A stretch of 64,000 bases of DNA from Collinsella aerofaciens (GCF_902364945.1 NZ_CABJFS010000012.1:1-64000); one strand, 5' to 3'; numbered from the stretch's first letter, positions 1-7,286 are shown. Numbers and translations are program-made. The notes: generated from the sequence alone by a model not told the origin.

Positions 1-98
1 ACGGCCGGTCCGGGTCCAGCCCCGTAATCCGACATAGTTTTGAAATGACACTAATTCACTGGCAACCAAACTAGATCGTTCTAGTTCCTTATCGCCGG

Positions 99-1256
99 CT
101 AATTTCCGATGTCCATCCAGTTGCACAAAACATTTGCTCGCAGTCGCGTCTCGGCGCACTTCATTGCCTCGGATTTGGCTTTATATCGAATCCCCAAACG
201 GCTGCAAACGCTTTTGACTATGATGTCTAGCTGCTTTTTGTCGTTAAGCATATCGTGGGTTACCAGGAACACGTCGAAACCCATGCTCTGAAGCGCAGTC
301 ATACGCTCCGCATCGTGGTCAAGTACCGCGCCTGATCCATGGATGACTTCACCTTGGATCTCGATAATTACTGCCTTCATTAGCATTGGGTTTACAATCA
401 CGATGTCCCCGTAGCAGACCTTTTGACCAGCGATGCTTTGGGCAGCCTCGGATAGAGGGGTTAAATCGTTGAGGTACACGTATCTGAATCCTGAACCACC
501 TAGACGTCGAGAACGACTTAGGAGCAGGACCCCCGCAACCTCGAGTGGAGATGCAGCAATGCCGATAACCTGCTGAGCGGCATCATAAAACTGCTTTCCC
601 CACATTTGACTTTTGACCTTGTCGGCGAAACGATGCAGGTCGCTCAGTTCGATGAGCGGCTTTCTCATCCAAAGAGAAGTACCTTTGAGTTTCGTAACCT
701 CTCTTCCATCCTCACGCTTGCTTGTTTGGCCATCACTATCTGGGTCCTTTACGGTTGCGCGGGCATAAACTCGTTTCCAGGGAATCTCGTCTTCGCCTTC
801 TCCAAGTTCGAACAGATCCTGCGTGCTGGAATTGCGATTCTTTTCTACCGCCAGTTTTAACTGCATTTCGGCAGCGGGAGCCGGCTCGAAAACAGAAAAC
901 CAGCCGCAAAGTTCGTACATAGCCAGTACGAGATCTATTTGAGACACAAAGCGTGTCATAGTAAATAACGTGTTTAGCGGATTGGTGACACTAAAGCCAA
1001 AATGAGTGTCGATTGTTGTGCCGGCATCCGATGCCCCATCCCAGCGAATTGTAGAGCGCAATCCCGAGTGGTGATTACAACAACCTGGCGAAGCAACAGC
1101 GATGATCGGGGTCTTGAGGACGTCGGTTACGAAAGGGGCTTGGGATAGAGCTCGCCAACCGTCTTCGGTGTTGGGCAGGCGCGGGTAGAGGTCGCGCACC
1201 TGCGGTGGGCAGCGCCAGTAGCGGAATGCGGTGTTTGCGCAGACGATTTCGTCCAT
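99..1256 (-). CDS. hypothetical protein with nuclease-like C-terminal domain
   Basis: Encodes 385 residues whose function I do not recognise. The C-terminal third contains a pattern like DUF559/Vsr-type PD-(D/E)XK nucleases: a GDIVI strand, then EIQGEVIH, then DAERMTALQSMG followed by a hydrophobic strand. In those folds D, E-x-Q and a downstream D/R..L...G line the active site, so a DNA-cleaving role is possible, but this is inferred from pattern only. The N-terminal half has scattered Cys and Trp residues and no motif I know. The ATG is preceded by AGGGGAGG, a strong ribosome binding site. It is a stand-alone gene reading leftward at the outer side of the tRNA-Val, consistent with accessory DNA. 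Confidence 0.6.
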   Translation of the reverse strand: MDEIVCANTAFRYWRCPPQVRDLYPRLPNTEDGWRALSQAPFVTDVLKTPIIAVASPGCCNHHSGLRSTIRWDGASDAGTTIDTHFGFSVTNPLNTLFTMTRFVSQIDLVLAMYELCGWFSVFEPAPAAEMQLKLAVEKNRNSSTQDLFELGEGEDEIPWKRVYARATVKDPDSDGQTSKREDGREVTKLKGTSLWMRKPLIELSDLHRFADKVKSQMWGKQFYDAAQQVIGIAASPLEVAGVLLLSRSRRLGGSGFRYVYLNDLTPLSEAAQSIAGQKVCYGDIVIVNPMLMKAVIIEIQGEVIHGSGAVLDHDAERMTALQSMGFDVFLVTHDMLNDKKQLDIIVKSVCSRLGIRYKAKSEAMKCAETRLRANVLCNWMDIGN

Positions 1257-1603
1257 TTGCGCCTCCCCTGGTTTCGGCCGCGGGCCGTGCGGATTGCGGA
1301 CATCGCCGATTATCTACTGGGGCATCATGCGGGTAAGTACCGGAAGCTGACCAAACGCTGGCCAATAGCTTGACGAGTTCTGCCAAAAATCCCTCGTGTG
1401 ATAGAAATCCGCTGGAAGGAGCTCTGGGCGTGTGGTCCCTGTCTCCACATTTGCGCTCGTATCATATGGGTAATTCAATGAAAATACGCATGCGTTATAT
1501 ACAAAACGTGCAATGACGTCAGCAAAAAGGGTGCGATATAAAATGACGCCTTAGATGACTACGATTTGATTTTGGTGTCAGTTTTGGTGTCAAGCTTGAT
1601 GTC
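1257..1603. other. intergenic stretch without a convincing gene
   Basis: About 350 bases between the orphan gene and the tRNA-Val terminator. I see no ORF with a ribosome binding site. A GTG-initiated run at about 1290-1374 on the plus strand would encode a short peptide ending in LTKRWPIA; it has no Shine-Dalgarno and may be a gene remnant. At 1571-1603 a short motif close to GGTGTCA repeats three times (twice as TTTGGTGTCA, once as GATGTCA). This lies close to the tRNA 3' end, where integrating elements usually leave their junctions. Confidence 0.4.
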
Positions 1604-1639
1604 AAAAAGAAAAAGGCCAGAGGCTTAACTCCTCTGACC
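1604..1639 (-). terminator. rho-independent terminator of tRNA-Val
   Basis: On the minus strand a stem of GGTCAGAGG pairing with CCTCTGGCC around a 7-base loop (1615-1639) is followed by TTTTTCTTTTT. It lies 11 bases past the CCA end of the tRNA, so it terminates that transcript. Confidence 0.85.
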
Positions 1640-1650
1640 TGCGCTTTAGA

Positions 1651-1725
1651 TGGTGGGCGATACAAGATTCGAACTTGTGACCCCATCCGTGTGAAGGATA
1701 TGCTCTACCCCTGAGCCAATCGCCC
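1651..1725 (-). tRNA. tRNA-Val (CAC anticodon)
   Basis: The minus strand folds as a standard cloverleaf. The acceptor GGGCGAT pairs with ATCGCCC, followed by discriminator A and an encoded CCA. The anticodon stem TATCC/GGATG closes the loop TTCACAC, giving anticodon CAC for GUG valine codons. The T-arm contains GTTCGAAT. An intrinsic terminator follows. tRNA 3' ends are common integration targets, and here the gene sits at the edge of a long run of accessory genes. Confidence 0.95.
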
Positions 1726-1965
1726 GTCGCCTTTCGGCAAAAGAGATACTATCATAGCCTCGCGTTGTTTACCAAGAACTTTTTGCCCTCGAATTCAAAT
1801 TCTTGGGCACATGCCGTTCCATCACAAACAAGGCGTCCAGCAAACCAGCAGCTAAACCACCATTTACCGCTTGATCCACGAGGTCTCGGGGCGGCAGCAC
1901 AGGGCGCTGGGGATCTCCATGTGGTGTCCAATCAATTCAATAACCGGCGTGCAGATGCTTTGATT

Positions 1966-2481
1966 CTATACGTGCGACGGGTCGCCTATGCCCGCAATGC
2001 AACCGCGGCGCAGCTCCTCGGCGAGCCCGCTGGTCGTACGGTTTCCGGATACGAGGTCCTGGATCCAGGCATAGTACTGGTTGTCTTTGGGCTCGGGGTT
2101 GTCGGACAGCACGACCGGAGTGCCGGCGAACCTTAAGACGGACAATGCGTAGATAAGGCTGGTACGTTTGTTACCGTCCTCGAAGATGTGGTCCCTGACC
2201 ATGTGCTCTGCCACGTAGGTGACCTGGTCAAAGATGTCTGCGAAGCGATCGGCCGGCGATTGACCGAATATTGTACAGAATGCACCCGCAAGTACGGACT
2301 CGACGCGTCCAAGCTCAAGCGCGGCCCGGTCGCCTGTGGCGTCGGTTGTATAGCAGCGCCCGACCGTCATCAGCGTGCTGTGTAGGCGCATCGCGGCCGC
2401 GGCCATAGCTTCGAGCGAACCGGTATCATCGAGCACGAGCGGCACGAACGGATGAGCGCTCCGCTGCATAGCCGCCATCAT
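1966..2481 (-). CDS. Doc/Fic-family toxin
   Basis: Encodes 171 residues. The Fic loop HIFEDGNKR lies at residues 98-106, followed by TSL. This form, with K where AMP-transferring Fic proteins have G, is that of Doc, which phosphorylates EF-Tu and stops translation. That activity is known for the family and inferred here. The start used is the ATG at 2481, with GGAG upstream; it overlaps the stop of the preceding small gene by 4 bases (ATGA), the arrangement of translationally coupled toxin-antitoxin genes. It is the last gene of a four-gene leftward operon with an HTH regulator and a DUF3990 protein. A longer in-frame reading to 2625 exists but has no ribosome binding site and overlaps the 61-aa gene. 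Confidence 0.85.
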   Translation of the reverse strand: MMAAMQRSAHPFVPLVLDDTGSLEAMAAAAMRLHSTLMTVGRCYTTDATGDRAALELGRVESVLAGAFCTIFGQSPADRFADIFDQVTYVAEHMVRDHIFEDGNKRTSLIYALSVLRFAGTPVVLSDNPEPKDNQYYAWIQDLVSGNRTTSGLAEELRRGCIAGIGDPSHV

Positions 2482-2663
2482 GAGTTCTCCAAGAGCTTGA
2501 GCGCGTTGGGCATGCCCGCTATGGTCTGCCGAATAGCTTCGTCGATTGACGTGACGCCGTCGAGCAAATTCGGAGATGCTGAATTTACCTCGAGCGCAGA
2601 TGAATGATCTTCTTGAGCAACGCAATCAGCTCCGTCATCTTGTTGAACGTAGTTCCAAGGCAT
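2478..2663 (-). CDS. small protein, candidate antitoxin of the Doc/Fic toxin
   Basis: Encodes 61 residues, acidic, with no domain I can name. The ATG follows AGAGGAGG, a near-perfect ribosome binding site, and its TGA overlaps the ATG of the Doc/Fic gene, so the two are probably translated together. This is the position Phd holds relative to Doc, which suggests an antitoxin role by context only. The sequence contains SALE, faintly like the S-x-x-x-E core of Fic inhibitory helices, but the following residue is V rather than G or N, so I do not rely on it. It starts 11 bases after the stop of the HTH gene. Confidence 0.65.
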   Translation of the reverse strand: MPWNYVQQDDGADCVAQEDHSSALEVNSASPNLLDGVTSIDEAIRQTIAGMPNALKLLENS

Positions 2664-2674
2664 GTCTACCTCCT

Positions 2675-3364
2675 CTATAGCCTTTCGGACGGAATAGCCC
2701 GCGAGTCGTACTCCAGGGCGATCGGTTGCCAGACGAGGTCTTCGATGGCGCAGCTTAGGGTGTTTGCGAGCGCCAATGCCGAAGAGACCGAGGCGCGGCG
2801 TAAATCCAGCTGATTCTGTTCGTAGAGCTGTATAGCGCGAAGTTTAACCCCCGATTGGGCGGCCAGCTGTTTTTGCGTTAGGCCGGCCGCCTTTCGTGCC
2901 GCCTTGAGGCCCTTTTTGTCTGCCTGGGCTTTGTTCCATTTATCGATGACAATCTGGGCGAATTTGTCTTCGGAAGCTTCGAGAAGCGGATGGTACGAAC
3001 CGATTATCCAATCGAGTGGGGCGACTTCAAGTAGTTCGCTAAAGCCCAGGCTGCTTACCCATTGCGTATAGGCCAAAACCCAGCCCGCCCAATACTGAGG
3101 CGAACGGTCGAACGGATAGGTCTCCCTGCATTCGGCAGGCTTTAGCCCCGCCCGAGCGATAATTTCGCGCGCGAGCTCGTCGCCCGTCATGCCGCAGACG
3201 ACACGAGGCATACCGCGCTCAAACTGTTTCATCTCAATAGTGTTCGACAGGATCGCCGTCAGCTCGGCTGGATTCAAACCTTGGTCGCAGAGGGCGAAAT
3301 CGACTGCCTCGCCCAGCGTTCTCATGGCATCCTCGAGATACATCTCACTGTAGGCGTGGGTCAT
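2675..3364 (-). CDS. XRE-family HTH protein, candidate antitoxin and autorepressor
   Basis: Encodes 229 residues. The C-terminal part (about residues 150-210) is an XRE/Cro helix-turn-helix: a basic helix, then LTQKQLAAQSGV, then IQLYEQNQ. The N-terminal 145 residues are helical with several Trp residues and no motif I know; such regions often bind the cognate toxin. The ATG has GAGAGGGG upstream and lies 20 bases inside the 3' end of the DUF3990 gene, indicating coupling. The large palindrome at 4026-4078 upstream of the operon is the obvious binding site for this protein. The toxin-first gene order resembles HigBA-type modules. Confidence 0.8.
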   Translation of the reverse strand: MTHAYSEMYLEDAMRTLGEAVDFALCDQGLNPAELTAILSNTIEMKQFERGMPRVVCGMTGDELAREIIARAGLKPAECRETYPFDRSPQYWAGWVLAYTQWVSSLGFSELLEVAPLDWIIGSYHPLLEASEDKFAQIVIDKWNKAQADKKGLKAARKAAGLTQKQLAAQSGVKLRAIQLYEQNQLDLRRASVSSALALANTLSCAIEDLVWQPIALEYDSRAIPSERL

Positions 3365-4013
3365 TTTCTGTCATCCCCTCTCGAACGATATCGACGATAC
3401 GAATTCCCTCAAACGGGTTTTCGGTAAGCAATTCCCGATACTGCGCCCTTGCCAACTCATCTCGGTCCTTGGCCAATGGGCCATATAGAGCTTGTGGCGC
3501 ACGTTCAAATCCAGCAAAACGAATGCTCTTAAACGCGCGCTCGCTTTTGAGCACAATCTGTTCTCCAGGGTTACCGAGCCTCATAGCTCGACCGAGCTGG
3601 TCAATGGTGATCGTATTGTTTACAAACGCCCTGGCATAGCTGAAGTACGAGTCATCCGCACGCCATCCTCTAATCACATCGTAAGCGTTAGCATCTGGCA
3701 AAAAATGATCGCGAAGGTATTCGCATGCCCCCACAGCGACGGCGGTGTCCTTTCGGAATGAACGATGCTCTACAAGCAACGCTATCCAATGCAGAACTGA
3801 ATATTGCGGCGATAGCAGGTCGAGTACCTTGAGATCGGCCATGTCGAGTTCATATCGATTTGCAAAGCCGTCTGCGTCCCTAGAGCATGCCCATTCCCTT
3901 GCAAGGTTGAGGCTCTCTGTGCAATAGAATCCCTGTCCATAGTCGTTATGGACTTTCCCCAGGCCAATCTGGGGAGTCTCAATGATCTTCTGAGAACCAT
4001 GCCACAGTTCCAC
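3345..4013 (-). CDS. DUF3990-family protein, ADP-ribosyltransferase-like candidate toxin
   Basis: Encodes 222 residues. The N-terminus has the pattern I associate with DUF3990: LWHGSQ at residues 3-8, a DYGQGFYCT block at about 24-32, and a later EQIVLKSE block. H-G-S, Y and E in that order recall the H-Y-E active site of ADP-ribosyltransferases, so NAD-dependent modification of a host target is plausible but inferred. The start is GTG with AGGAG 6 bases upstream. It is the first gene of the operon, directly behind the palindromic promoter-operator, and overlaps the HTH gene by 20 bases. The assignment as the toxin of this pair rests on context and fold-like motifs. Confidence 0.75.
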   Translation of the reverse strand: MELWHGSQKIIETPQIGLGKVHNDYGQGFYCTESLNLAREWACSRDADGFANRYELDMADLKVLDLLSPQYSVLHWIALLVEHRSFRKDTAVAVGACEYLRDHFLPDANAYDVIRGWRADDSYFSYARAFVNNTITIDQLGRAMRLGNPGEQIVLKSERAFKSIRFAGFERAPQALYGPLAKDRDELARAQYRELLTENPFEGIRIVDIVREGMTENDPRLQ

Positions 4014-4025
4014 GCGAGTCTCCTA

Positions 4026-4078
4026 ACAGGTATCGCCCTAGCGATAGTATAGCACACTATCGCTAGGGCGATACCTGT
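4026..4078 (-). promoter_or_regulatory. palindromic promoter-operator of the DUF3990/HTH/Fic operon
   Basis: Two perfectly complementary 23-base arms (4026-4048 and 4056-4078) flank a 7-base centre. Each arm itself contains a dyad, TATCGC-4-GCGATA, so the site holds two operator boxes about 29 bases apart. On the minus strand an extended -10, TGCTATACT (4046-4054), lies in and beside the centre, so bound repressor would cover the -10. The operon's first start codon (GTG at 4013) is about 33 bases downstream. Confidence 0.75.
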
Positions 4079-4146
4079 ATTCAGAGAGCAAAAGGGTGTA
4101 TGGAACCGAGTTTGAGTTCAATACCGGCTTCTAAGACTCTCCGAGT

Positions 4147-4430
4147 CCGGAAGTATGCGGCAAAATTCAGACTTGTTGACCACGCTGGAGCACATCAACG
4201 CTTCTACCTGCGGCTTCTTTGCGCCAAAAGGGCGGTGTGGTCGGGGGTTCCGGAATTTGCCGCATACTTCCGTTTTGAGTATTCGGAAATGCGGGGAAAA
4301 ACCGAGATCTGTCGACCAGACCCTGGTTTTATGCTTCCGTGACCTGCGGTTTTGTACGTAAAAATTTGGTTGCGCTCGGCGGGTTCCGATCCCCCCCACA
4401 CACACTTCCGGAAATGAGTCACAACAACAA
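4147..4430. repeat. dispersed intergenic repeat, copy A
   Basis: About 280 bases shared, with scattered substitutions, with 7392-7672. Its first 120 bases are bounded by an inverted repeat: CGGAAGTATGCGGCAAA at 4148-4164 and its near complement at 4256-4272. The stretch 4079-4592 has no gene that I can support; this repeat fills most of it. No reading frame is conserved between the copies, so it is noncoding. It sits just upstream of the AbiE-like operon promoter. It may be a MITE-like remnant or encode a structured RNA. Confidence 0.7.
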
Positions 4431-4592
4431 CGGCGTGCGATTGCGATGAATGCTTTCCTAGTGTGAACAGCACCAAGGCCATGGCAATTCAGTGGTTGTC
4501 GGCGGTCTTGGCGAGTGTGGAGAACACGCCACTTGCACTCGCTTTGGGTTTTGCCGGGTTTGAAACGGTAGCATACACAGGGCGTCTTTATA

Positions 4593-4653
4593 TGTAACTT
4601 AATAGTTTGCCTTGTAACATCATTAATGTTACATTTCAAAATAGCATGTTACA
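4593..4653 (+). promoter_or_regulatory. promoter and operator of the AbiE-like operon
   Basis: A -35 TTGCCT (4607-4612) and a -10 TACATT (4630-4635) are 17 bases apart. The spacer and -10 hold the palindrome TGTAACAT-5-ATGTTACA (4613-4633). Further TGTAAC/GTTACA half-sites lie at 4593-4598 and 4648-4653. AbiEi-type antitoxins are known to repress their own promoter by binding inverted repeats, and the HTH protein encoded immediately downstream is the likely ligand. Confidence 0.7.
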
Positions 4654-4667
4654 CAAGGAGGCGAGGC

Positions 4668-5657
4668 ATGCGGGAATTCGTTGAGAAGATGCTGCATTCG
4701 AAAGTTGAGCGTGAGCCCGTTGACGTCTCGGGGCTTCCCCTGTATCTGAGGGGGTTGTACTCCCTTGAGCGGTGGACCGCCTTCGGTGTGCCGTTCGTGA
4801 TGGCTTTCCCCATCGAGAACGCGACGGTGAAGACCATGGCGAAACACCGCAACACGCTGGAGACAGCTCTGGGGATTCCCGTGGCTTTCGCTCTCGAGAG
4901 CGCCACGGGCTATAGGGTCGAGCGAATGCTTGAGGCCGGCCTCGCCTTTGTAGCTACAGACAAGCAGGTGTACCTACCGTTCCTGGGAGTCGCTCTGAAT
5001 GGCGGCAAGAGCCATGCGGGCGGCCGTAAGCAGGTGAGCATCGAGACGCTCTCGCCCCAGGCGCAGCGTCTCGCCATCATGGCGCTCTACGGTGGACTCG
5101 ACGGAGCCAACGTAACTCAGGCGGCGAACGTTCTCGCCGTAGCAAAGATGACCGTCTCGCGCGCGTTCGATGAACTCGCTGCTGTCGACCCCTCGATCAT
5201 CGTGTCCGAAGGGCGCCGACGGGTCCTACGCCCTGACCGGAATAAGATGGCGCTGTGGCGGCGGCTTGAGCCATACATGGCAAGTCCGGTCGCAAGGGAG
5301 CATCGCCTGACCCGCTTACCCGATGTGGGCCTTCCACCAGGAGGAGTTTCGGCGCTGAGTGAGATCTCGATGCTGCAGGACGACCCCTGGCCGACTTTCA
5401 CCGCGACCAAAGCGCAAGAGCGCGTCCTAGGGCTGGCGACCGGTGCACGTAACGCTGGATTCGACGAACCAGAGGAGCCCGCGTGCGTAGTGCAGGTGCT
5501 ACGCTACGAGCCCGAGCCAGCGCCCGGGTGTATTGTCGACCCGCTTTCCGCCATCCTATCCCTTCCCGACGATATGAGGGACGACCCGCGCGTCGCGGGC
5601 GAGATCGAGTACGTCCTGAATCGAGTGCTTGGGGTTGATTATGAAGGGAATCGATAA
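4668..5657 (+). CDS. AbiEi-like winged-helix antitoxin/repressor
   Basis: Encodes 329 residues from the ATG at 4668, preceded by AAGGAGG; an earlier in-frame start at 4626 lies inside the operator and is unlikely. A winged-helix segment with the pattern NVTQAANVLAVAKMTVSRAF lies near residues 148-167. The remainder is a large domain without a motif I recognise. It is followed, with a 17-base overlap, by a nucleotidyltransferase with the GGGAC...TKDLD core, the gene order of type IV toxin-antitoxin AbiE modules (AbiEi then AbiEii). The role as antitoxin and autorepressor is inferred from this order and from the palindrome in its promoter. Confidence 0.7.
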   Translation: MREFVEKMLHSKVEREPVDVSGLPLYLRGLYSLERWTAFGVPFVMAFPIENATVKTMAKHRNTLETALGIPVAFALESATGYRVERMLEAGLAFVATDKQVYLPFLGVALNGGKSHAGGRKQVSIETLSPQAQRLAIMALYGGLDGANVTQAANVLAVAKMTVSRAFDELAAVDPSIIVSEGRRRVLRPDRNKMALWRRLEPYMASPVAREHRLTRLPDVGLPPGGVSALSEISMLQDDPWPTFTATKAQERVLGLATGARNAGFDEPEEPACVVQVLRYEPEPAPGCIVDPLSAILSLPDDMRDDPRVAGEIEYVLNRVLGVDYEGNR

Positions 5658-6390
5658 ATTCAGGGAACGCTTCGCGGGCCGCGAGGGCGAATATGTCCTA
5701 ATCGGTGGCGGAGCCTGCGACCTGCTGTTCGGCGAGGTCGGGCAAGATTTCAGGGCAACGAAAGATCTCGATCTAGTCCTACTGGTGGAGGCGCTGACGC
5801 CTGAGTTCGGCCGCGTGTTCTGGGACTTTGTTCGGGAAGGCGGGTACGAGAACAAACAAAAGAGTAGCGGGAAGCCGCGGTTCTACCGGTTCTCTAAGCC
5901 GAAGGACCCGGCCTTCCCCGCCATGCTGGAGTTATTTGCACGCACCGACATCAACCTGCGCCACGGGGATTCCGGCCTTTTGCCGATACACATCGGGGAG
6001 GAGGTTTCTAGTCTTTCTGCGATTCTGCTGGACGAGGAGTACTACAAATTGCTCGTGGAGAACAGAGTATCGGCGGGCGGCGTCGCTGCCTTGTCGGTCG
6101 AGGGACTAATCCCCTTCAAAGCAAAGGCGTGGCTCGACCTGTCTGCCAAGCGTGCAGATGGAAAGGCAGTCGATGAGAAGAGCGTAAAGAAGCACCGTAA
6201 CGACGTCTGCCGCCTCGCCACCTTGCTCGCGGGCAACGAGCGTCCCGCCATGAGCGAGGGTGTTCTTGCTGACATGAGGCGCTTCATGGAGGCCTACGAA
6301 TCGGACCCCGTCGATCCCAAAACAATCAGGATCAAGGGTGTTGGGGCGCAACAGGTCGTTGAGGTGCTGAAGGACGTTTACTTGCGATAA
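5641..6390 (+). CDS. AbiEii-like nucleotidyltransferase, candidate toxin
   Basis: Encodes 249 residues. The N-terminus has the hallmark of minimal nucleotidyltransferases in AbiEii/MenT-like toxins: IGGGACDLLF (residues 21-30) and TKDLDLVL (40-47), giving metal-binding D42 and D44. Basic KHRNDVCRL near the C-terminus fits tRNA- or nucleotide-interacting helices of the family. Known relatives transfer nucleotides to tRNA 3' ends or other targets and halt growth; the target here is unknown. The ATG at 5641 has GGGG upstream and lies within the end of the antitoxin gene; a TTG at 5629 is a weaker alternative. A stem-loop follows the stop. Confidence 0.75.
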   Translation: MKGIDKFRERFAGREGEYVLIGGGACDLLFGEVGQDFRATKDLDLVLLVEALTPEFGRVFWDFVREGGYENKQKSSGKPRFYRFSKPKDPAFPAMLELFARTDINLRHGDSGLLPIHIGEEVSSLSAILLDEEYYKLLVENRVSAGGVAALSVEGLIPFKAKAWLDLSAKRADGKAVDEKSVKKHRNDVCRLATLLAGNERPAMSEGVLADMRRFMEAYESDPVDPKTIRIKGVGAQQVVEVLKDVYLR

Positions 6391-6404
6391 CACGTATACA
6401 TGAC

Positions 6405-6433
6405 GCGCCTTCAACCAGAACGATTGAAGGCGC
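6405..6433. terminator. stem-loop between convergent genes
   Basis: A perfect 10-base stem GCGCCTTCAA/TTGAAGGCGC with a 9-base loop lies 14 bases after the nucleotidyltransferase stop. There is no good T-run on either strand. It may be a weak terminator for the plus-strand operon, or the 3' boundary of the minus-strand RNA at 6436-6536. Confidence 0.5.
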
Positions 6434-6435
6434 CT

Positions 6436-6536
6436 TCTCCGCGAGCATTGTTTTGATTGCGCTGGTCGTGCTCTTCGACCAAGATCTTCTCGGTAGGCTT
6501 TCTTTTGATTCCGCTGGTCGCGCCTTACGACCAAAT
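6436..6536 (-). ncRNA. candidate structured RNA: two tandem H-type pseudoknot repeats
   Basis: Read on the minus strand, two units of 52-base spacing each show the stem TGGTCG/CGACCA (6528-6533 with 6515-6520; 6476-6481 with 6463-6468). Its 7-base loop can pair with a downstream segment: AGGC with GCCT (6522-6525 with 6495-6498) in unit 1, and GAGCA with TGCTC (6469-6473 with 6443-6447) in unit 2. Two of these pairs change by compensatory substitution. The linker GCGNAATCAAAA is conserved and A-rich, as in pseudoknot loops crossing a minor groove. Tandem pseudoknots are typical of type III antitoxin RNAs, but no ToxN-like gene is adjacent. Strand and transcription are unproven. Confidence 0.45.
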
Positions 6537-6679
6537 TCTGGGACAAGCATATAAATAAATGGAAAAAAATAAATGGAAAACGATGCAAGACGAGTCAAGA
6601 AGCCCCGCAATCGCGCTCGTTAACCCAAGGTGGCGAGCTGTTCTATCTAACCCAAATATTCGCAAGCTCCTCATCCTGC

Positions 6680-6979
6680 TTACTCCGCTTCATAGACACG
6701 CATCTCATCTTGCTCGATGCTTTTCCGGAAGGCCGCGCGCATGTGCTCTGGTGGGTTGGTGACGATATCAACCTTTCGCCCAAGTTCCTTCTCGAGCTCA
6801 TGAGAGAGTTCGAGAAGCGCGCCGAACGTCATGGTGTTGCCGCAGACTAGGCGCAAGTCAATATCGCTATCGGGCGTTTGTTCGCCTCGCGCAAACGAGC
6901 CAAACAGATATGCCTCGCGGACGTCGTAGCGAGCCAGCACGCGGGAGACCGCAGTGGATATGTCGGTAGGCGAGATCAT
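6680..6979 (-). CDS. MNT-family minimal nucleotidyltransferase
   Basis: Encodes 99 residues, the usual length for MntA-type proteins. The GSFARGEQTPDSDIDL core at residues 27-42 supplies GS and the D39/D41 metal pair; a third acidic strand KVDIV follows near residue 70. In MNT-HEPN modules such proteins neutralise a HEPN RNase by adenylylation. Here the upstream partner, 28 bases away, is a 92-residue protein without the R-x4-6-H HEPN signature, so the module is atypical. The start codon is ATG with a poor ribosome binding site, consistent with coupling to the upstream gene. Confidence 0.8.
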   Translation of the reverse strand: MISPTDISTAVSRVLARYDVREAYLFGSFARGEQTPDSDIDLRLVCGNTMTFGALLELSHELEKELGRKVDIVTNPPEHMRAAFRKSIEQDEMRVYEAE

Positions 6980-7007
6980 GGGTTATTTGCCGTTCAACAG
7001 TAGAACG

Positions 7008-7286
7008 TCAGGGGGCCAGCGCCGAAACCGCCGGTCCGGCTTTTTGGCGTTCGGCGAGCTCGAGGATAAACGGGGCGTTTGAGCTAACAAATTCTGTCAA
7101 AAAATTGAGGTCATCAGCAGTAAATCCTTCGACGTTGAACCATTTGACCGCAGGCAAGAAGCATTCCGCATGGTCAAAGCCAAAGTCAACCGGGCGCTCG
7201 ACGGCCACGCGAACGGTTCCGTCTTCTCTTGTCTCTGAGTAGGCAAATTGGGTGCCATCATCAAGCTGAACATAGCTCCAAAGCAC
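7008..7286 (-). CDS. hypothetical 92-residue protein paired with MNT
   Basis: I do not recognise the family. The start is taken as GTG at 7286 because AGGAGG lies 5 bases upstream; the longer reading from 7409 runs into the dispersed repeat and has no ribosome binding site. The protein is acidic, with two Trp and many aromatic residues, and ends in an Ala/Pro-rich tail. It precedes the nucleotidyltransferase gene by 28 bases on the same strand, so it is probably its partner. A TATACT lies about 24 bases upstream of the start and may be the -10. Confidence 0.65.
   Translation of the reverse strand: MLWSYVQLDDGTQFAYSETREDGTVRVAVERPVDFGFDHAECFLPAVKWFNVEGFTADDLNFLTEFVSSNAPFILELAERQKAGPAVSALAP

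Noticed and set aside
1565..1620. Tail of an integrase gene beside tRNA-Val
   Set aside because: A plus-strand frame ending in SKRKRPEA is open for only about 26 codons before an upstream stop and has no integrase motif; the segment also forms the tRNA terminator.
4147..4430. Short reading frames inside the dispersed repeat
   Set aside because: Frames are not conserved between copies A and B and have no ribosome binding sites; the conserved parts are inverted-repeat blocks.
6436..6536. Complete type III toxin-antitoxin system
   Set aside because: The RNA repeats fit such an antitoxin, but I find no ToxN/AbiQ/CptN-like gene next to them, so I call only a candidate structured RNA.
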